A model generated the notes under the pieces. That model saw only the letters and a list, made by a program, of their open reading frames with translations, did not search any database and was not told where the DNA came from. The translations under genes and the position numbers were made by a program. 64,000 bases of DNA from Sphingobacterium spiritivorum ATCC 33861. GTDB lineage: Bacteria; Bacteroidota; Bacteroidia; Sphingobacteriales; Sphingobacteriaceae. Every line of letters begins with the position of its first letter. Position 1 is the stretch's first letter. Location: positions 44,523 through 108,522 of the forward strand of contig NZ_GL379778.1 in the NCBI RefSeq assembly GCF_000143765.1, written 5' to 3'. This document shows, one piece after another, positions 9,479 through 18,010 of this stretch.

Positions 9479-10834
9479 ATGCGTAGTTACAACAAGACAC
9501 TTTACTTTTCTATTGGCATCCTGATTGTTTATACCGTTCTGTTTGTCACATTCATCTTTTATTCTATTTCTAATTTTGCATTCAGTGATTTCTATAAACG
9601 ATTAGAACTGCGCCGTAAGCTTGCTGCAGAGCGCTTGCTCAAGACCGATCATAGCGGGGATCAGCAGCATCTTCAGACTGAATATGTTGAGAATCTGTTC
9701 AATCAGAAGGAGTTTATGGCGGAGATTGATAAGCAGGGTAATTTTCGTTCTATTGTGGCGTTTCCCGCCGATCTGTCCGGACAGATCAGTAAAAACGGTC
9801 CCAGTAATTTTAAAGACGGCAAAATCTTCTATTCTACTAATATCTACCAAAAGGATGGTCGTCATTATCTGATCGGGGTATCTGCCGAAAATTATTTCTA
9901 CACCCATCATCTGGCTTATCTTCGTAACCTGTTGTTTATCAGCCTTCTGTTTGCCTGTTTGCTGATCATTGTTATTTCAATGATTGTAAAGCGTTCTTTT
10001 CTGAAGCCTATTCACAAAATCATCAAGGAAGTCGAAATTATCGGATCGGAGAATCTGTATCTCAGGCTGAATGAATCAAAAGATAAAAGCGTACTTAACA
10101 AACTGGCCGCTACTTTCAACAGCATGCTCAACAGGATAGAAACTTCTTTTGAAACACAGAAGAACTTTATAAGTAATGCTTCGCATGAATTAAATACACC
10201 ACTTACTTCCATCATTGTGACAGCTGATCTCGCACTTTCCAAGCAGAGGACAGATGATGAATACAGAACAGCACTTTCCCGAATTATGGATGCAGCCGGA
10301 CATCTGGAGAAAAAAACGCATGCCTTGCTGTTACTGGCGCGTACAGGCTATGAAGGAAATAAAATCAATTTCAAACCCACGCGTGTCGACCAGGCCGTAA
10401 TGGATGCTGAATTAATGGTCAAGCAAATAAACAATAAGTTCAGGATTAAAACAGATTTCAGTTTGTTGCCGGAAGATTCCATGCGTCTGAAAGTAAATGG
10501 TGTACTTCCTTTGTTGCATCTGGCCTTTTCTAATATTATTTCCAATGCCTGCAAGTATTCTGCGGATCAGACTGCATATATCGCTTTGGGAGCCTCAAAG
10601 GATAAGGTTGTTATTGTTATCAAAGACAATGGTATCGGTATTCCTGAGAAAGAACTCAAACATATCTACGATCCTTATTTCAGAGCTTCCAATACGCTTA
10701 ATTATTCTGGATACGGGATAGGTTTGCCACTGGCCCGTAATATTATACATATGCACAACGGTCAGTTGCGGGTGAGCTCGGTTGAAGGACAGGGAACGAC
10801 TGTCACTATCGAATTACCTTCTCTTTTTGTCTGA
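9479..10834 (+). CDS. Sensor histidine kinase
   Basis: A 451-residue membrane kinase: TM1 at about 11-31, a periplasmic sensor region at about 35-148, TM2 at 150-170, a HAMP linker, the phospho-acceptor His236 in the H-box NASHELNTPLTSI, and an ATPase domain with an N-box (NIISNACKYS), G1 box (IKDNGIGIPE) and G2 box (GYGIGLPLARNI). It autophosphorylates and passes phosphate to the regulator encoded just upstream. The signal sensed is not apparent. Its stop codon abuts the first unit of the repeat array at 10835. Confidence 0.94.
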   Translation: MRSYNKTLYFSIGILIVYTVLFVTFIFYSISNFAFSDFYKRLELRRKLAAERLLKTDHSGDQQHLQTEYVENLFNQKEFMAEIDKQGNFRSIVAFPADLSGQISKNGPSNFKDGKIFYSTNIYQKDGRHYLIGVSAENYFYTHHLAYLRNLLFISLLFACLLIIVISMIVKRSFLKPIHKIIKEVEIIGSENLYLRLNESKDKSVLNKLAATFNSMLNRIETSFETQKNFISNASHELNTPLTSIIVTADLALSKQRTDDEYRTALSRIMDAAGHLEKKTHALLLLARTGYEGNKINFKPTRVDQAVMDAELMVKQINNKFRIKTDFSLLPEDSMRLKVNGVLPLLHLAFSNIISNACKYSADQTAYIALGASKDKVVIVIKDNGIGIPEKELKHIYDPYFRASNTLNYSGYGIGLPLARNIIHMHNGQLRVSSVEGQGTTVTIELPSLFV

Positions 10835-10953
10835 TTTTAATCCGGTTTTAATCCGTTTTAAGCATTTTAATCTCATTTTAATTTCTTCCTTAAAAGTCTA
10901 ATGGACTTCTAATGTGCGGTTAATGCTGCTGCAATAGTGCTGTCTTACTTTTG
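10835..10953 (+). promoter_or_regulatory. Phased TTTTAA repeat array and promoter upstream of the USP operon
   Basis: Five TTTTAA units begin at 10835, 10846, 10856, 10865 and 10876, spaced 9-11 bp, so they lie on one face of the helix. Further TCTAATG, TCTAATG and GTTAATG units continue near 10898, 10909 and 10919. A Bacteroidota -7 element TACTTTTG sits at 10946-10953, 8 bp before the start codon, without a clear -33 box. Direct repeats with an 11-bp period are how PhoB/OmpR-type regulators bind DNA, so activation by the regulator encoded at 8766 is inferred. Confidence 0.6.
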
Positions 10954-10961
10954 TAAGTACT

Positions 10962-11477
10962 ATGGCAAAGGCAAAAAGAATATTGATACCGACGGATTTC
11001 AGCATCCATTCTTTACAGTTTCTGATTACCGTATTAGAAGAGGAGCCGGCGGCTCAGGTAGAGGTTGTACTCGCATATGGTATGCGTTCCGGTTCGTTCA
11101 TGACTGAACTATTTATTTTTTCCAAAGAAGAGTATCTGCAAAAGGTACAATCTGAAGAATTTATAAAAGGATGTCAGATGATAGAAAACCGTTTCGGTGA
11201 AAAGGTCAGTGGACTGTATGCAGATGTGCTTACTTCTGATAACCCTAACTATATCCGAAACTACCTTAAAGGAAATCATATTCACGAAGTCATATTACAC
11301 GAAGAGCATTACAGTACCTGTACGCACAAACATTATCTGGACCTTCACCGTCCTATGATGAAAGCTGCACCTTTTTTATCGGTATTGTCTGACTCTTCAC
11401 TTTCAGAGAAACAGCATGCTGAACAGAATGAAATTGCTGATTTATTTTTTAGAAGTCAATATGATGTTACGTATTAG
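10962..11477 (+). CDS. Universal-stress-protein-like protein
   Basis: A 171-residue soluble protein starting RILIPTDFSIHSLQFL, the usual first strand and loop of the USP fold, with a central alternating alpha/beta pattern. The usual C-terminal ATP-binding glycine motif (GxxGxxxxGS) is not visible, so nucleotide binding is uncertain. It is the first gene of a three-gene run in which each gene overlaps the next by 17 bp, so the three are probably translated together. It lies right behind a two-component system and a repeat array, which suggests stress-dependent expression. The exact role is unknown. Confidence 0.65.
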   Translation: MAKAKRILIPTDFSIHSLQFLITVLEEEPAAQVEVVLAYGMRSGSFMTELFIFSKEEYLQKVQSEEFIKGCQMIENRFGEKVSGLYADVLTSDNPNYIRNYLKGNHIHEVILHEEHYSTCTHKHYLDLHRPMMKAAPFLSVLSDSSLSEKQHAEQNEIADLFFRSQYDVTY

Positions 11478-11964
11478 TAAATCTACATTAACGAAGGTCA
11501 ATTATGTATTGATTATTTCCTTGTTGATGGTTGCATTGACAGGAGTATTGTTTTCCAGAAGCCCTGAAAAACTTATTCAGGGGGAATGGGAAGAAGTGGG
11601 ATGGTATTTTGAAAAGTCTGATTACAATAATAAGACCAGTAGTCAAAGTGGTTATATCAATGAACAGATGAAGTTGGAAATCTTTGATCAGGTGGTGCCT
11701 TATCATATGAATGTATGGCATTTTGCAGAGAATGGAAGCATTCTTTCTGAGCAGGACACAGATAGCCTGCAATGGTATATCAAAGGTCGTGGTCATATTC
11801 TGGAACTCCGTAAGGATGGAAGGAAAATTGAGAGTTTTCAAATTCAGAACCTGACAAGAGATAAGATGGAATTGCATTTTAATCTTGATCTGCAAGTCAA
11901 AGGAGTTGTAAAAATAGTTTTAAAAAGAAAAGAATTAGAAAATAATTATGCTAAGAAAGTATAG
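11461..11964 (+). CDS. Hypothetical membrane-anchored protein (lipocalin-like)
   Basis: A 167-residue protein. An ATG at 11461 is chosen over an upstream in-frame start because it places a hydrophobic segment (about 12-31, VNYVLIISLLMVALTGVLF) at the N-terminus, acting as an anchor or uncleaved signal. The rest (QGEWEEVGWYF, VWHFAENGSILSEQDTDSLQWYIKGRGHILEL) has the alternating strands and Trp pattern of small lipocalin-like domains of Bacteroidota. It overlaps both neighbours by 17 bp. No specific function can be assigned. Confidence 0.6.
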   Translation: MMLRISKSTLTKVNYVLIISLLMVALTGVLFSRSPEKLIQGEWEEVGWYFEKSDYNNKTSSQSGYINEQMKLEIFDQVVPYHMNVWHFAENGSILSEQDTDSLQWYIKGRGHILELRKDGRKIESFQIQNLTRDKMELHFNLDLQVKGVVKIVLKRKELENNYAKKV

Positions 11965-12733
11965 TAATCATAGAACGCAACAGGACAACATGTGGCTGGG
12001 AGGCTTGACAGCCTTCTCAGCAGGCATGACTAATGTCGTGTCGGTGATTGTCTTTTTCTCCTTTACCTCTAATATTACGGGGTATTATGCTGTTTTTTCA
12101 CAGGAGGTATCCAAAGGCAATTGGTATCAGGGAGCCGTCGTACTTTTGTGGATCTTACTTTTCTTTATCGGAAGTCTGGTTTCCAATAGTTTGATTATTC
12201 ACGGTAAAGGCAGGTGGAGTCAGTATGTATCGCATGCCGTGCCCATCATGCTGGAGATTATCAGTATACTTGGTGTGGGAATCTACCTGGAATTCTTTTA
12301 TCAGGAGACCTTACAGGAAACAGAATTTTTAGTAGGGGCCTTATTATTTGCGATGGGACTTCAAAATGGTCTTACAGCAAGTATTTCCAATTCTGTGATT
12401 AAGACGACGCACCTTACCGGTCTGTCAACGGATCTCGCTATTCTGGTATCAATGTTTGCCAAAAGGGAAAACCGTCGGAATAAGGCATTGGTGCAGAAAT
12501 TTCACTTGTTGCTCACGATATTATTTGCGTATATCATTGGCGGACTGACCAGCGGACTGGTTTACAACTATATCGGGAATAAGGCTTTTTATGTCGTTTG
12601 TTTTGTATTGCTGGTTATTGCTTTTTATGATTATTATAAATTGAAAATGATCAGATACCATTATGAAAGAAGACATCGCAAAAGAGAGAAAGTGGAAGCA
12701 AAAAATCTGATGCCTGAACAGATGGAGATATAA
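11948..12733 (+). CDS. DUF1275 (YoaK-like) membrane protein
   Basis: A 261-residue polytopic inner-membrane protein with about six hydrophobic segments. Recognisable DUF1275 features are the N-terminal GGLTAFSAGMTNVVSVIVF with TSNITGYY, and the centre FAMGLQNGLTASISNSVIKTTHLTG. The family is widespread and of unknown function, possibly a transporter. The C-terminus is strongly basic (YHYERRHRKREKVEAKN) and cytoplasmic. It is the last gene of the operon starting at 10962, followed by a convergent intergenic region with a terminator. Confidence 0.85.
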   Translation: MLRKYSNHRTQQDNMWLGGLTAFSAGMTNVVSVIVFFSFTSNITGYYAVFSQEVSKGNWYQGAVVLLWILLFFIGSLVSNSLIIHGKGRWSQYVSHAVPIMLEIISILGVGIYLEFFYQETLQETEFLVGALLFAMGLQNGLTASISNSVIKTTHLTGLSTDLAILVSMFAKRENRRNKALVQKFHLLLTILFAYIIGGLTSGLVYNYIGNKAFYVVCFVLLVIAFYDYYKLKMIRYHYERRHRKREKVEAKNLMPEQMEI

Positions 12734-12843
12734 TGGAGGAACGATCCTAACAATATGACGGCCGTTCTTCTTGCAAACAGTGTACGTTAAAAATATTTAT
12801 AATTGAGTTTTTTTAGTTTTTCAGGGTAAACCGGTGCTTTTAA

Positions 12844-12880
12844 AGTTGGCTGATTTCAGTAGTAGATCAGTCAACTTTTG
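12844..12880 (+). terminator. Terminator in the convergent gap 12734-13180
   Basis: Stem AGTTGGCTGAT/ATCAGTCAACT (one G-T pair) with a T-rich tail. The rest of the 447-bp gap between the DUF1275 gene and the antiporter gene shows no open frame or other structure that I can support. Confidence 0.55.
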
Positions 12881-13180
12881 CTTTGTGTTCGGGTATTAGG
12901 GGGGATCAATTCAAATCGCTCTGCTAACTCCGGTTTACTGCAGGGACGGCTTATCATAACCTCTTCTCTTCTGAAAACAGTCGTGTCATGGTGAGAAACC
13001 CAAAGTTTATCCGCTTCCTAAGAATCGCTCTTGTATTTTATTTTTGAAATAACGTTACTCTTCTTATTTTCCGCATTAAAAAGTACAGCTCATAAAACAA
13101 ATACTTAAAACAATGAGATGCAGTTTATATTCTGATTACATATTTTACTCATATATTGATATAGCGGCACATCTTATGTT

Positions 13181-14764
13181 TTAAATAACTCTCAATCGTT
13201 CTTCTTCCAGATCGATCTGATAGAGTTGCTGACGGATGAACTCTTCGTTTACTGCCGGATCTTTATTTAATTCGGTAAGAAACTGACGCTGACTTTCGAG
13301 CAGTTCATAGAAGACAGCTTTTGTCTTATCACTCATCCAGCTGTCATCAGCAGCTTTTGTCTTATCTTCCCAATGTTTCATGATCAGATCCATCCCTGCA
13401 TGTCCTTTCAGTTCATTGTCATATTTGTGCTTTAGAAACTGATAGGTGTGTTGTTTCAGATCCTGTTTCATCTTTTGTCTGGCTGATTTTTCTTTTTCCT
13501 CGTTTATAAATGCGCGGAATGAGCCACTTTTTTCTATAAAATAAGGAAGCGTAAGTCCTTGAACAACAAGGGTGAGCAATATAACTACAAAGGTGATAAA
13601 TAAGATCAGATTGCGATATGGAAACGCCATGCCATTGTCGAAAGCAACAGGTATGGATAATGCCGCTGCTAAAGAGACTACACCCCGCATACCTGTCCAG
13701 CCTAGTAGCAGAGGCATGAGCAATTGTCTTCTTCTGGAAGTAGCACGCGGCGCCACATTGGGACGAAAAATAAGGGTGGCCATCATCGCTGCATACGAGC
13801 TGACGATACGGGCTGCAACGAGTACTACAGTTACCAGGACTCCATATCCTATGGCTGTACGGAGGGGGATACCTTTGGAGCGTAGACCTTCTACGATCTC
13901 TGGAAGTTCCAGACCTATGATGAAAAAAACGGTACCATTGAGAATAAATACAAAACTCTCCCATACGCTGTAACCTCTGATACGACTGGTGCTATTCAGG
14001 AATATCAACCTTCTGGCAGACATAAACAATCCGCCACAAACGACAGCCATCACTCCCGAACTGTGCACCTGCTCGGCAATCCAATACATAATATACGGTT
14101 CAATGAGTGTAAGGGTGATGTCGGATGCGGCATCTGTCGGAAGGCGTTTGTGTGCCTGCACAAATAGCCAGGCCAGTACCAGTCCTATACCTGCACCGCC
14201 CACCACCATCCAAAGAAAACTAAGTGTTGCTTCATGCCAGATAAACTGTCCGGTGCCCACTGTCACTAACGCAAAGCGGAAGATAATCAATGAGGATGCA
14301 TCATTGAGCAGACTTTCTCCTTCCAGAATGGCAGATGTTGACTTGGGGATTTTTACAAATTTGGTGATGGCTCCGGTACTCACAGCATCCGGAGGAGATA
14401 CAATGCCGCCTAATAGAAATCCAAGTGCAATCGTGAAGCCGGGAATAAAGTAATTCGCTGCCAAGGCTACGGATAACGCTGTGAAAAAGACGACAAGGAA
14501 AGCAAAGCTACCGATGATGCGCCACCATTTTTTCATCTCTTTAAAGGAGATGGACCAGCTGGCTTCAAAAAGCAGGGGAGGGAGAAATATAAAGAAAATA
14601 AGATCAGGATTAATTCTTACGACTGGTAATCCCGGTATAAAACTGATCAGTAGCCCGCCGATAACCAGAAGTATGGGATAAGCGATTCGGAGTCTCGCAG
14701 CCCACATGTTCAGGAGTACGATGACGGCTATCATAGCCAAAATAAGAGGGAAGAAGGTGTGCAT
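13181..14764 (-). CDS. Na+/H+ antiporter, CPA1 (NhaP-like) family
   Basis: A 527-residue cation/proton exchanger with about 12 hydrophobic segments in residues 1-420 and a hydrophilic C-terminal tail of about 110 residues. The family core is present: FLPPLLFEASW, the PPDAVSTGAI helix and the ion-binding motif EGESLLNDASSLI with its Asn-Asp pair. WTGMRGVVSLAAALSIP near the end of the membrane part is also typical. It exchanges Na+ (or K+) for H+ to control cytoplasmic pH and sodium. It lies 36 bp downstream of the bestrophin gene on the same strand, so both may be one transcript. Confidence 0.93.
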   Translation of the reverse strand: MHTFFPLILAMIAVIVLLNMWAARLRIAYPILLVIGGLLISFIPGLPVVRINPDLIFFIFLPPLLFEASWSISFKEMKKWWRIIGSFAFLVVFFTALSVALAANYFIPGFTIALGFLLGGIVSPPDAVSTGAITKFVKIPKSTSAILEGESLLNDASSLIIFRFALVTVGTGQFIWHEATLSFLWMVVGGAGIGLVLAWLFVQAHKRLPTDAASDITLTLIEPYIMYWIAEQVHSSGVMAVVCGGLFMSARRLIFLNSTSRIRGYSVWESFVFILNGTVFFIIGLELPEIVEGLRSKGIPLRTAIGYGVLVTVVLVAARIVSSYAAMMATLIFRPNVAPRATSRRRQLLMPLLLGWTGMRGVVSLAAALSIPVAFDNGMAFPYRNLILFITFVVILLTLVVQGLTLPYFIEKSGSFRAFINEEKEKSARQKMKQDLKQHTYQFLKHKYDNELKGHAGMDLIMKHWEDKTKAADDSWMSDKTKAVFYELLESQRQFLTELNKDPAVNEEFIRQQLYQIDLEEERLRVI

Positions 14765-14800
14765 CGGATGAGTTGTGCTGTAGTTTTAATGGAAAGATTT

Positions 14801-15871
14801 TTACATCAGTACGTCTTTGACAGGTTGTATAGGTTTTGGAATGTCCGTTTCTCCCAGCATCTGCAACAGATCGATTTCTATGGTTCTGCAGATAGAAAGC
14901 ATCGGAATGTCTGTACCTAATCCTTCAAAAGGATTTTCGGAATAATCCCCAATCAATTCCATCAGTACATAGATCCAGCCTACGATTGTCCCAAAGGGTA
15001 TCATCAGCCAGACTCCGGCATCTCCCAGTTTTGAAAATTCGGCAACAATCCCTAAAGGTAAGAGCAGTATAAAAATACAGTTGAAAATAAAACTCAGATT
15101 GGCATATTGCCGGGGTATCGGAAATTTTTTGATCCGTTCGGCTCTTCCCTGATGATCGTAGAAATCGGAAAGCACTTTTTGCAGATCCAGCTGTTTCCGC
15201 ATATGCAGGACTGCTTGTTCTTCCAGTGCTGCCAGTTGCTGAGATTGCAGGTTGATGAGCTGGGTTGCCTTATTAGCAGCAGTGCGGAGTTCCTGATCAT
15301 CAAAGAAATAATTTTGTTTTTGGGTTTCGTTCAGGTAATCTCTATACAAACCCACACCCTCCAGTTCCTGACGTTTTCGGGCTATTTTTCCAAAGTGCCC
15401 TCTCAGACTTACATGTTCCCATTGTGTAGGGACCAGTAGTTGTTCCCGAAGGGTATACAGCCAGGCTATATGGCGGTATATCAGGTGTTTTTTTAGCTGA
15501 TTGATCTCATTCGATGTAAACTGTGTATCTGCACTGTTGCATACAAAAGCATTTACCATAGTTCCCCAGCTTCTGCTGCTGTTGACGATTGCACCCCATA
15601 TTTTTCGCGCTTCCCACACCCTGTCGTAAGACTGGTTGTTTTTGAAGCCTATATAAAAAGCTAATGCCGTACCGACTAAAGATACCGGCAACCAGGGAAT
15701 AGAAATCCAGTGCCACCCGGCTACTTTATAAAGGATGGATACCAATACCATATAGGTAATCAGCCACCAGAGGTGATGACCTGCGAATCTGAAAATTGCC
15801 GTCAGACTAAGCGTTTTTCTTACAATCATGAATTTTAAGTGTGATGTATACTCAAATATAAAATATTTCAT
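14801..15871 (-). CDS. Bestrophin-like (UPF0187) membrane channel protein
   Basis: A 356-residue membrane protein of the bacterial bestrophin family. Characteristic are the N-terminal paired helices, FYIGFKNNQSYDRVWEARKIWGAIVNSSRSWG, and the C-terminal PFGTIVGWIYVLMELIGDYSENPFEGLGTDIPM with the acidic NPF-x-G-x-D stretch. Family members form pentameric ion channels, anion or cation depending on the member. A second bestrophin gene (55866-56750) has about the same plan but a shorter middle. This one may be co-transcribed with the antiporter gene downstream. Confidence 0.9.
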   Translation of the reverse strand: MKYFIFEYTSHLKFMIVRKTLSLTAIFRFAGHHLWWLITYMVLVSILYKVAGWHWISIPWLPVSLVGTALAFYIGFKNNQSYDRVWEARKIWGAIVNSSRSWGTMVNAFVCNSADTQFTSNEINQLKKHLIYRHIAWLYTLREQLLVPTQWEHVSLRGHFGKIARKRQELEGVGLYRDYLNETQKQNYFFDDQELRTAANKATQLINLQSQQLAALEEQAVLHMRKQLDLQKVLSDFYDHQGRAERIKKFPIPRQYANLSFIFNCIFILLLPLGIVAEFSKLGDAGVWLMIPFGTIVGWIYVLMELIGDYSENPFEGLGTDIPMLSICRTIEIDLLQMLGETDIPKPIQPVKDVLM

Positions 15872-16033
15872 GAATTATTTGTGTAAAGGAGAAGGTAGAC
15901 AAATTACAAAACAACAAAAGGAATCTGATTTGTTTTGTGAAAAAAAATATTTTGAAAATTATTTTTTATTCTCATATATTTATATTTAAATTTATTTTTC
16001 CGTTTAATGGAATTATAATTAACCAGATAAATT

Positions 16034-16687
16034 ATGAAATTTCAACCCAAGAAATGTATTGTTGCGCTATTCTTAGTCGTAGCATCAGGTTATGTCAATG
16101 CTCAGGAGCAAATTATTAAAGATAATTTACAGATAGGCGAATATGATTATTCCATTGAATTGGGACCCGGAAAAAGGTTATACTTTGGAGGTATCTCTGA
16201 ATCCACCGACTTTCTTTCTATGTACCGGTATAATGAAGCGTTTAATAGCAGTCATCTGAGGGTAGAGATCGGAGATGATCACGGATCTCCCGGAGACCGT
16301 TTTGTTGTCGGGGCAAAAGATTACAGAACAGGCTTGTATCATCCTTACTTTCAGGTGCTAGCTAATGGAAATATAGGGGTTGGGATGAATGAACCAGCTG
16401 AAAGACTCTCTGTAAATGGTAATATCAGAACAAAGGAGATCAAGGTTGAAGCCGCTAATTGGCCGGATTATGTTTTTAAGAAAGATTATAAATTAAGATC
16501 ACTCTCCGAGCTTAATACCTATATAGAGGAGCATGGTCATCTGCCGGATATTCCTAAGGCAGCTGAAGTTGAGAAAGAAGGAGTATCACTTGGAGAAATG
16601 AATAAATTATTGCTTAAGAAAGTAGAAGAATTGACGCTTTATATACTTAATCAGGAGAAAAGGATTAGTGAATTAGAAAAGAGATAG
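16034..16687 (+). CDS. Secreted surface protein with C-terminal coiled coil (tail-fibre-like)
   Basis: A 217-residue protein with a clear signal peptide (KCIVALFLVVASGYVNAQ). A short beta-rich part ends in NGNIGVGMNEPAERLSVNGNIRTKEIKVE, a pattern frequent in Bacteroidota surface and tail-fibre-like proteins, and is followed by a helical C-terminus (SLGEMNKLLLKKVEELTLYILNQEKRISELEKR), probably a coiled coil for trimerisation. It stands 54 bp before the YD-repeat genes and is probably co-expressed with them. Function is otherwise unknown. Confidence 0.7.
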   Translation: MKFQPKKCIVALFLVVASGYVNAQEQIIKDNLQIGEYDYSIELGPGKRLYFGGISESTDFLSMYRYNEAFNSSHLRVEIGDDHGSPGDRFVVGAKDYRTGLYHPYFQVLANGNIGVGMNEPAERLSVNGNIRTKEIKVEAANWPDYVFKKDYKLRSLSELNTYIEEHGHLPDIPKAAEVEKEGVSLGEMNKLLLKKVEELTLYILNQEKRISELEKR

Positions 16688-16741
16688 CTGTAATAAGTTA
16701 TTTAGAAAGTAAATACAGACCTAAACTAATCAATCCAAATT

Positions 16742-18010
16742 GTGAAAAATAGATTTTTAATATTGATGATTTGCTTATGTATAGCAGGAGCAAATAATAG
16801 AGCATACTCACAAATTCCCGAAGGACCGAAGCTTCCGAACAATATACCACCGTCACCTACAGCAGCTTCATTAGGAATCTACGGAGAGGTACCTGTTAAT
16901 AATTATTCCGGACAGGTTAATGCTGAAATACCATTATATAAATATAGTCAAAGTGGTTTTGAGTTAGATATGAAATTATCTTATTTAAGTTCCGGACTTC
17001 GGTATCTGGATAAAGCTTCGATAGTAGGACTTGGCTGGAGTTTAAATGCAGGAGGTGTAATTACCAGAAGTATTAAATCTGTGGATGATCTCAGGCCCAA
17101 CGGATTTTCAAATGGGACCTCCAAGGACGCAGAGCCGGATATATTTTTCTATAATTTCAATGGTAGAACAGGGCGATTTATTTTACCCTATTCTGCCGGA
17201 CTGCAGTCTGCTAAAATAATTAATCAATCGGAAGATATCCTGATTTACAGGGAGAATGATGATAATTTTGCAGCCTTAACTCCGGATGGCGTAAAATATT
17301 ATTTCAGACAAAAAGAATATTCTTCATTAACAAGCCCTTCGAATATTACAAATGATGTGATTTCAGCATGGTATCTCAGTGAAATAGTATTGAATAACAA
17401 TGAAAGGATAGTTTTTACCTATAGTGTTGCTCCTCGTAGTCTACTATCTTCTTCTTCGCAATTAATGCAAATTAGTATTAGCTCTATTGGTACAACTGCA
17501 ACCACTCCTGAATGTAATACTCAAATAATAAATAGCTATCCTCGATATCAGAGTCTCGGAGGTAATACTATAGCTAAGGCTGATGAAGTACTGCTTCAAC
17601 GTATAACCGGAAAAAATGGACAAATTGCCTTTTCTTATGATGAGAGAGAAGATCTTCAAACTTCGGACGGGAAGGCCAAAAAACTAATATCATTTTTAAT
17701 AAAAAATAATGAAAACGAGGTTCTCCGAAACTTTAATTTTGACTATTCTTATTTTTCGGTTGATGGGAATACCGCTAGTCGGAGATTAAAATTGACTAAA
17801 GTGGAAGAATCGGCATCCGATATCTTACAAAAGAAAACACACACTTTGGGATATTATGAAGGGAATATTCCAATGACCACCGCTGCAACACAGAAATATT
17901 ATGGGTATTACAGTCAGGATCCTTTTGTGACAATGCTCAAATCTATCACTTATCCTACAGGTGGATACACACAATTTACCTATGAAAATCATGATTATTT
18001 ACCAGTGTGA
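16742..18010 (+). CDS. YD-repeat surface protein, 5' part of a frameshifted gene
   Basis: A 422-residue reading frame with a GTG start, a signal peptide (MICLCIAGANNRAYSQ) and the N-terminal module common in Bacteroidota YD-repeat proteins (SLGIYGEVPVNNYSGQVN, LSSGLRYLDKASIVGLGWSL). It ends at a TGA inside the motif TYENHDYLPV. The next frame continues directly with VSVSTASVPASELGV, overlapping by 4 bp. The two halves together give the length of one ordinary protein (about 1050 residues), so a single-base indel near 18005 probably broke one gene. True separate translation by GTGA stop/start coupling is the less likely alternative. Confidence 0.75.
   Translation: MKNRFLILMICLCIAGANNRAYSQIPEGPKLPNNIPPSPTAASLGIYGEVPVNNYSGQVNAEIPLYKYSQSGFELDMKLSYLSSGLRYLDKASIVGLGWSLNAGGVITRSIKSVDDLRPNGFSNGTSKDAEPDIFFYNFNGRTGRFILPYSAGLQSAKIINQSEDILIYRENDDNFAALTPDGVKYYFRQKEYSSLTSPSNITNDVISAWYLSEIVLNNNERIVFTYSVAPRSLLSSSSQLMQISISSIGTTATTPECNTQIINSYPRYQSLGGNTIAKADEVLLQRITGKNGQIAFSYDEREDLQTSDGKAKKLISFLIKNNENEVLRNFNFDYSYFSVDGNTASRRLKLTKVEESASDILQKKTHTLGYYEGNIPMTTAATQKYYGYYSQDPFVTMLKSITYPTGGYTQFTYENHDYLPV

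Noticed and set aside
10835..10926. CRISPR-like array
   Set aside because: Units are only 6-7 bp with 9-11-bp period, far shorter than CRISPR repeats; no cas genes anywhere in the window.
13572..14453. Two long frames opposite the antiporter gene
   Set aside because: Shadow frames of a clear membrane transporter; composition follows the reverse gene's codon pattern.
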